Assembly: GCA_038496445.1 (NCBI GenBank)
Contig: JALMLS010000502.1
Span: forward strand, 78,939-142,938
From: Trichosphaerium sp. ATCC 40318
Lineage: Eukaryota; Discosea; Flabellinia; Trichosidae
Direction of reading: 5' to 3'
DNA length: 64,000 nt
Shown here: positions 57,941 through 64,000 of the stretch, in pieces
How the letters are laid out: the number at the start of each line of letters is the position of its first letter
Numbering within the stretch: position 1 is the stretch's first letter
Notes under the pieces: model-generated
Database searches by the model: none
What the model saw: the letters and a program-made list of their open reading frames with translations, nothing else
Told to the model about the DNA's origin: nothing
Position numbers and translations under genes: made by a program

Positions 57941-60745
57941 ATGCAAGTCGTTCTTTTCGTTTCTTTGGTTCTTATTGGAACTGCGCTATCTAGTACAGTA
58001 TTAAACTCAGGTGGCCATATTGGTGATACTACAGTAAGCTTACATTGTTTGTGAACTGGTTTATTTGTTTGTAACGTACTTGCTTTAGTTTTACAAGGAT
58101 TCAAGTCCATACGTAGTCCAGGGAACTTATACTATCGTTGGAAACCTATTCATCGAGGCTGGAACTCAAATACGCGTAATACTAAACTATTGCTTTTTTT
58201 GTGCAACGTGAATACATGTTTAACTTGCCTTTAGTACAAATACAGTAGCAGTACACTTTATGTGCGACGCGGGGATTTGTATGTCAATGGCACTGATGCA
58301 GAACCTGTTCGTTTTGTTTCAAGTAGTAACAGAACTGGACAAGCAGTTCAGGTAGACAAAGGAACTAGCTACATAAACTTTGCTATTTTCAAAGGATTTT
58401 TCCACGCTTTGTACGTCGTTTGTTTTTTTTTCTTGGAAACTAATCTTGCAAGAAAACTAGTTCCTTCTTTGGTTCTGACGAGCTTACTTTTTTTTAACTT
58501 TAGGAACGGGTATGCGGTCGTTAGTAATTCTGTATTCCTTGACAACTACCGTCCTTTGTCACGTGATACCGTACAGAGAGTAACAGACAGTGCTTTTATT
58601 AACAACACGAACATCCAACTTTACTACCCGTCTCAAGTTGAAGGTTCATATTTTACTGGATCTGATATGTTGGACCTTGGAAACGAAGTCAAGAACTCGT
58701 ATTTCTACAGAAATAAGGAAATTGAAGGGCGGTTTGACACATGTGTATTTGAAGAGAACGAGGTATCATGGTCTTTTTTTTTTTGAAACATTTTTATTTT
58801 TGACCTCAAACTGTTGTAACTAATAATACAATTAACAGGTTGGTTTCCAAGGCAAAGCAAGTCACTCTTTGGTAATTAACAATAAGGTTGGATATGTTCA
58901 ACCTCGCTACAGGGAAGATGTGGTTAACTTTGAAGGAACAAACTTTATCAACAATGAGCTTGAGGTCAAGCTAATTTCAAGCAATGATGTAACACTAAAC
59001 GGTGCTTATTTTGAATCTTTCGGATATGAAGAAGAAGGTCAGGAGTATGTAAATCATTGAGATATCCTTGAAACTAATTCCTTGTTTTTAAGATATATTT
59101 GGGATGTACATGACGACTTCGGGCTTGGATGGGCTGAAATAAATCCATCTCTTGTTCCATTCGATGTGCCAACAAGTGAAACATTGTGCTTGAAAGTACT
59201 TAAGCGCTTGGAAAATGGCTGGCCATACGTTCCTGTTGGAGAGATTACATTTAGTATTCCATGCTACCGTAAACCATTAGCATCTGGTAATGATTCAGCT
59301 AATACCACCGCACCTACTTCTTGGTGGTCACCTCCATCTGGTAATGGTACAGCTAACACTACCGCACCTACTTCTTGGTGGTCCCCTCCATCCGGTAATG
59401 GTACATCTAATACTACCGCACCTACTTCTTGGTGGTCTCCTCCATCCGGTAATGGTACAGCCAATACTACTGCACCTACTTCTTGGTGGTCACCTCCATC
59501 TGGTAATGGCACAGCTAACACTACCGCACCTACTTCTTGGTGGTCCCCTCCATCCGGTAATGGCACATCTAATACTACCGCTCCTACTTCTTGGTGGTCA
59601 CCACCATCCGGTAATGACACAGCTGCACCTACTTCTTGGTGGTCACCACCATCCGGTAATGACACAGCTGCACCTACTTCTTGGTGGTCCCCTCCATCCG
59701 GTAATGGTACATCTAATACTACCGCTCCTACTTCTTGGTGGTTCCCTCCATCCGGTAATGACACAGCTGCACCTACTTCTTGGTGGTCACCACCATCCGG
59801 TAATGGTACATCTAATACTACCGCACCTACTTCTTGGTGGTTCCCTCCATCCGGTAATGACACAGCTGCACCTACTTCTTGGTGGTCACCACCATCCGGT
59901 AATGACACAGCTGCACCTACTTCTTGGTGGTCCCCTCCATCCGGTAATGGTACATCTAATACTACCGCTCCTACTTCTTGGTGGTTCCCTCCATCCGGTA
60001 ATGGCACAGCTAATACCACTACACCTACTTTTTGGTGGTCCCCTCCATCTGGTAATGGCACAGCGAATAATACTAACGGACCAACACCCGGTAATCAGTG
60101 GCCTACAAATTGCAGCAATGTCAAAGTGGTATGAGTTTTTTTACAAAAGTAATTTATCACTTAGTTCTCTTAGGCTGTATTCTCTGTTGCTACTCTAGAC
60201 TGTGAAGACCCTAGACTTGTCTTGGAAAAATATAAATGTACGTACAAAAACAGCCTCTTGTGTAAGTGCACGTGCTAAAATTGATTTTCTAGATATTATG
60301 GAAGAAGCATCAGATATTACTATTGTTTCATCAACCTGTAACACTGCACCGAAGGGCACAATGGCAGGCCATATCACATTCGCTTTTGCCTATACAAAAG
60401 ATACCTACAAATCAATACAAAGTAAGTTTTGATAGTAGCAACAAAACTGCAGCCTTGAGTTGTAACACTTTTGTTTTTTTTCGAAGAATAATGCAAAGGT
60501 TCTTTGCTAATACTGTATTGTTAGGCTATAGCTCAAGTGTTGGTTACATTGTGAGCTCACAAGGTAGAGCACTTGGAGAGGTTACTGAGAATCGTCCTCA
60601 GAAATTCTCTGCTGGTTCACTTGCCATAGCGATCGTTTTATCTTTTTTTGCTGGACTTGGCATTGCAGCTGTTGTTCTTGTTATTATCTTCAGAAAAAAG
60701 TCTGGCTCTACAAACACTAGTAATAGTTATGTACGGTATGCTTGA
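57941..60745 (+). CDS. Type I membrane protein: beta-helix-like ectodomain, Trp/Pro/Ser/Thr repeats, TM segment
   Basis: Eight or so exons, about 750 residues. ATG at 57941 with signal peptide MQVVLFVSLVLIGTALSS. Residues about 35-300 alternate strands and turns typical of right-handed beta-helix proteins (YVVQGTYTIVGNLFIEAGTQ, NGYAVVSNSVFLDNYRPL, VTDSAFINNTNIQLYYPSQV, NSYFYRNKEIEGRFDTCVFE, DVTLNGAYFESFG). Residues about 380-640 are a tandem repeat of SGNGTANTTAPTSWWSPP with many N-x-T glycosylation sites, a stalk-like mucin-type region. Next a further ectodomain part (TVKTLDLSWKNINVRTKTAS, VSSTCNTAPKGTMAGHITFA), a membrane helix (LAIAIVLSFFAGLGIAAVVL) and a short basic tail. Likely a surface adhesion or recognition protein. 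The last intron ends at TTGTTAG near 60523. Confidence 0.7.
59284..60075 (+). repeat. Coding minisatellite (54-nt and 45-nt units)
   Basis: About 15 units encoding SGNGT(A/S)NTTAPTSWW(S/F)PP (18 codons) or the shorter SGNDTAAPTSWWSPP (15 codons). Unit types alternate in blocks, showing unequal exchange. Because units are multiples of three, the +1 frame and the antisense frame are also open throughout; these are by-products. Confidence 0.85.
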
Positions 60746-61171
60746 ATAAAGTAAAAACTGGCTATTAGCCCCTTTCAACATTGTTTTCTTGTACACGAGA
60801 GTGGTGACTAGTATTATAAACTTTGCAACACGTTTCATGTAAAGAATCTTTTGTCTGAGAGCTTTAACAAGCTACCACACAAGCTTGAATAAGAATATGA
60901 TGTTTGCTAGTGATTGTCATGTCTAATAGGCCTACAAATGATTTGGTAAATGGCCGCATTAGTCATGCTAAAAAACTGAACATGTGTGGAGTTTGGAAAG
61001 GAGTTGAGCCGTTTATTTACAATCACCAGTACGACGAATTTCAGAAGGCAAAATCCCAACTGTAGGCTGCCATCGTACCCACTAAAGTTATGCCAATGTA
61101 CTCATAGAATCACAGGGGTTTCAGCAACTGAAACGAAAGTACTGTACAGTTTAGATTTTGTTGTATTTTAA
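60746..61171. other. Intergenic between convergent genes
   Basis: No gene recognised. Confidence 0.4.
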
Positions 61172-62933
61172 TTACTGGGCAGTATTTTCTGGTTGTACAA
61201 CACGTGCTGGTGGCTGAGGTATTGGATCTGGAACCACATGTACACCGTTCTTCATAAAAATAGAAAGTTGTAAATTTCCATCTTCATACCACATTTTACA
61301 TTCTCCTTCTTCCTTACCGTCAATCATATAACAATGCATCTTTAATTGTCCATTAGCATACCATCTCTTATACTCACCATGTTCTTTACCATCTTTCATT
61401 GTACACAACCACTGTAACTGACCATTAGGATGCCAAGTCTTATAATCTCCAAACTCTTTACCACTTTCCATAAAATAAAGTTTTTGTAACTGTCCATTAG
61501 GATACCACCTCTTTACTGTACCTTCTCTTTTACCATCACTCATAATAAATTTAGACATAATTTGTCCTTGTCTATACCAAGCAAGACACTCACCTTCCTC
61601 CTTACCATCCTTCATTGTACACTGTCTATGAAGTTGTCCGTTGTCATACCATTCTTTATACTCACCTTCTGGTTTTCCTTTAGAGTTCGTAGAACGCAAT
61701 AACAACTTTCCATTAGCATGCCATTCTTGACATACACCCTCTGATAACCCGTCTTTCATAATATAGTGTGACCGTAATTGTCCATTCTCATACCATTCTT
61801 TAAACTGTCCTTCTTTTTTTCCATCAACGATAAACGATTGAAACTGTAATTGTCCATTTTGAAACCAAATCTCGCTTAAACCTTCAATAACACCTGCTTT
61901 CATTTTACCTTGAGTATGTATTTGACCATTAGAATGCCATATCTTAATATCACCTTCCTCTTTACCATCCTTCATAATACATTGTTTATGTAATTGACCG
62001 TTTTCATGCCACTTTTTAAACTCACCTTCCTTAACACCATTTTTCATTTCAAATAATAACATGAGTTGATTATTATTATACCACTGTCTAACCTCTCCAT
62101 CCTCTTTACCATTCCTCATAAAATATTGAGCTTGTAATGCACCATTAGGATACCATATCTTATACTCGCCTTCTTCTTTATCATTCTCAACAAAAAACTC
62201 AAGATAGAGTTGTCCGTTATCATGCCACTTACGACATCTTCCTACTTCTATTCCGTTTTTCATCACACATTGTTTATTAAGTAACCCATTGACATGCCAT
62301 TCTTTATACTCACCATCTACTTTACCGTCCTTCATTGTAGTTTGTGCATATAACTGACCATTACTATGCCATCTCTTTAACTCACCTTGTTCAACTCCTT
62401 TTTTCATAAAACATTTTTTCTGAAGTTGTCCATCTTCAAACCATGCCTTAAACTCTCCTTCTTCCTTACCAGAACACATATTAAACTGTAGTTGAAGGTT
62501 ACCATTCCTATGTATTGTCTACACTCTCCTTCTTCCTTACCATGACGTGTTGTACATTCAGTAAAGAGCTGACCATTATCATACCAACGCTTAAATTTTC
62601 CTTCAGATTCGTTGTTAAGTTTATCGATTTGAAGCTTTAAAACTCCGTTTTTATGCCATATTTTTGTTTCTCCATGCGCTCTACCATGCTTCCAGTGTAC
62701 TGACGCCCATAACACTCCATCAGCATACCTACAGTAACGTCAAAATTACGTCAAAGAAAACGCTTTAAAAATCAATCTTACCAACCGAGCCATTTGCCGT
62801 GTTTCTTCAATTCGCTGTCGTAATGAGTCATTTGCGCCGCTTTCCGTGATAACAGATGCCATTTCGTAAAAATATCCGGTGCGTATGTACACATCTCTTT
62901 CTGGAGCTCCGCTGGTAATTGTAGTAATGTCAT
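61172..62933 (-). pseudogene. Mini F-box-like head with about 21 YwqK/MORN-variant repeats, one frame break
   Basis: Exon 1 (62933-62782): MTLLQLPAELQKEMCTYAPD, KWHLLSRKAAQ and ELKKHGKWLGW, the same mini F-box-like head as the genes at 36868 and 48272. A 53-nt intron (62781-62729) follows. Exon 2 starts YADGVLWASVHWKHG and contains about 21 repeats of 23 residues (GEYKEWYDNGQLHRQCTMKD type). The frame slips by one base at about 62511-62515 after GECRQ; adding one base (a CC run) would join the upstream and downstream repeats. From 62479 to 61172 the frame is open for 435 codons. C-terminus: VVPDPIPQPPARVVQPENTA. Either a near-intact gene with a sequence error or a young pseudogene. Confidence 0.65.
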
Positions 62934-64000
62934 CTTGTTTGTTGAGGCGGTGGAATGCGCTAGAACGAATTAGCAACACTGATTGATAGAAAGTCGTCGG
63001 TACATTTTTGGTTTGAGGTTCTTTTAACATTTTGTTTGGATTTGTTCTGTGGCTATGCAAAGGTAAGACGACGTAAAAAATGAATAGTAGTATTATTAGT
63101 GGCATTACGCGTTATTTTGGAATTAGCATCAACATGAACGCCATAACCCCGAAACGGCATTTATGTGCCGTATGACCGCGAATTACGTACTTGTAATTAA
63201 TAACAGGGTGATACGTTATCAAGCAGCGTTAAAATACGCTTCAGCAACCCAAAATGGTTATATGCTTCCTAGTACCAAGTCTTTCGCGTTGAAAAGTGCA
63301 AACGGTAAGCCAGCAGCGAGACTTAATTTAGTCCCAAAAAACTGAAATAACAATTTTAGTCTTGCACTCGAGTGTCACATCTAATGTTTCTTATTACTGG
63401 TTTTTTACGCTCTCTACTTGCTATATACTGTATCCGCTCATCGCTCGCGTTGTTGAAACAGGGTAGGCAATAAAAATCGATTGGTACTAAAGAAACCATA
63501 TTTCTCCTACTTACGCCAATAGGTGATGGCACACTAAATATTGTTGGCGAAATGATCAAAAAGAATCAAGAGACGTAAAGGCCAAAGGAAGCTCTTAAAC
63601 AATATAGTGGACTTCAGAAATCTATCAGAAGTCACGGTAACTTCGTTGATGCGTTCAAAACACGCGACAAAACCTAACTCTTTGTATAGAACTGTGCCAC
63701 TCTTTCTCATCCTTTTGGCGTTATGAAGCCAGCAGAGAAGGTTCTGTATTCCAAAGTTAGCTGTACACATTTGAACGTTTTTTTAATTTCAAAGCTTATA
63801 TCTTAGACTCTAACTCTTTATAAGCGTGGTTTGTTCGTAGTGGCTAAGTTTTGCATGCGACTTTGGTATGATGGGCGCACGAAGACAAGGATTTGGTATG
63901 TCCGAAAGCGGGCAAATGATTGCCCAAAAAAGTTTTTTCCTTTTTTTTTTTAACTGAGTTATGTATCCATTTTTTAAGCTTTTCAAGCACACCAGTACGC
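62934..64000. other. No gene supported
   Basis: Small open frames (for example 63163-63345 plus, 60 codons) lack domains and splice context. The open frame at 62746-63105 on the minus strand is a shadow of exon 1 of the preceding gene. Confidence 0.4.

Noticed and set aside
59264-60198. Long overlapping frames at 59290-60198 (plus) and 59264-60061 (minus)
   Set aside because: Products of a minisatellite whose unit is a multiple of three; only the frame continuous with the signal peptide and TM exons is supported.
36868-62933. Window belongs to a giant virus
   Set aside because: Dense short spliceosomal introns, a spliced phenylalanine biosynthesis gene, secreted glycosidases and cytochrome b561 point to a cellular eukaryote; virus-like repeat proteins are a minority and partly broken.
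1-64000. tRNA, rRNA or other structured RNA genes
   Set aside because: I noticed no tRNA A/B box pair or rRNA-like stretch; a covariance-model scan would be decisive and was not possible.

Overview
The window is nuclear DNA from a eukaryote, most likely a free-living unicellular one. Most recognisable genes are broken by many short introns (about 40-100 nt, commonly starting GTACGT or GTAAGT and ending TAG). Spacing is tight, with two divergent gene pairs only about 90 bp apart. Several products carry signal peptides or membrane segments. The gene mix (DOMON/cytochrome b561, yellow/MRJP, GH16, GH29, a chorismate mutase-prephenate dehydratase fusion, C2, FYVE-like, F-box, MORN, LRR) does not let me name the lineage. 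All gene models were spliced by eye.

Left third (about 0.6-24.1 kb): a tandem array, all on the minus strand, of one secreted cysteine-rich family whose core is made of RTX-like G-x-x-G-N/D-D-C repeats. I count nine units: six that look intact (C, D, E, F, H, I), one interrupted by a transposon (A), and two decayed (B, G). Three units also share duplicated non-coding flanks, so the array grew by segmental duplication. Unit A carries a 3.03 kb DNA transposon with 25-bp terminal inverted repeats. It sits in the last exon, and the uninterrupted paralogues show the empty site. The transposon carries one spliced gene with an SDG-containing, transposase-like protein.

Middle (24-33.6 kb): a sparse stretch, then a double ZNRD2/SSSCA1-domain protein divergent from a C2-plus-proline-rich protein, then a FYVE-like zinc-finger protein and a possible GNAT acetyltransferase.

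Right half (34-64 kb): metabolic and surface genes mixed with an expanded set of repeat proteins. The metabolic and surface genes are a GH16 glycosidase, a GH29 alpha-L-fucosidase, a DOMON-cytochrome b561 reductase-like protein, a yellow/MRJP protein, a bifunctional chorismate mutase-prephenate dehydratase with ACT domain, and a type I membrane protein with a beta-helix-like region and a Trp/Pro/Ser/Thr minisatellite. The repeat proteins are a MORN-SAM protein, three proteins with a mini F-box-like head and YwqK/MORN-variant repeats, and three F-box/LRR genes with a GVHTI...ITDEG repeat. Most of the YwqK and LRR genes carry a frameshift or an in-frame stop, which means either recent decay or single-base sequence errors.

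Two genome-wide signals stand out: the palindrome CACGTG (often TCACGTGA) is several-fold over-represented, largely in introns and intergenic DNA, and GC-AG introns are unusually easy to find.
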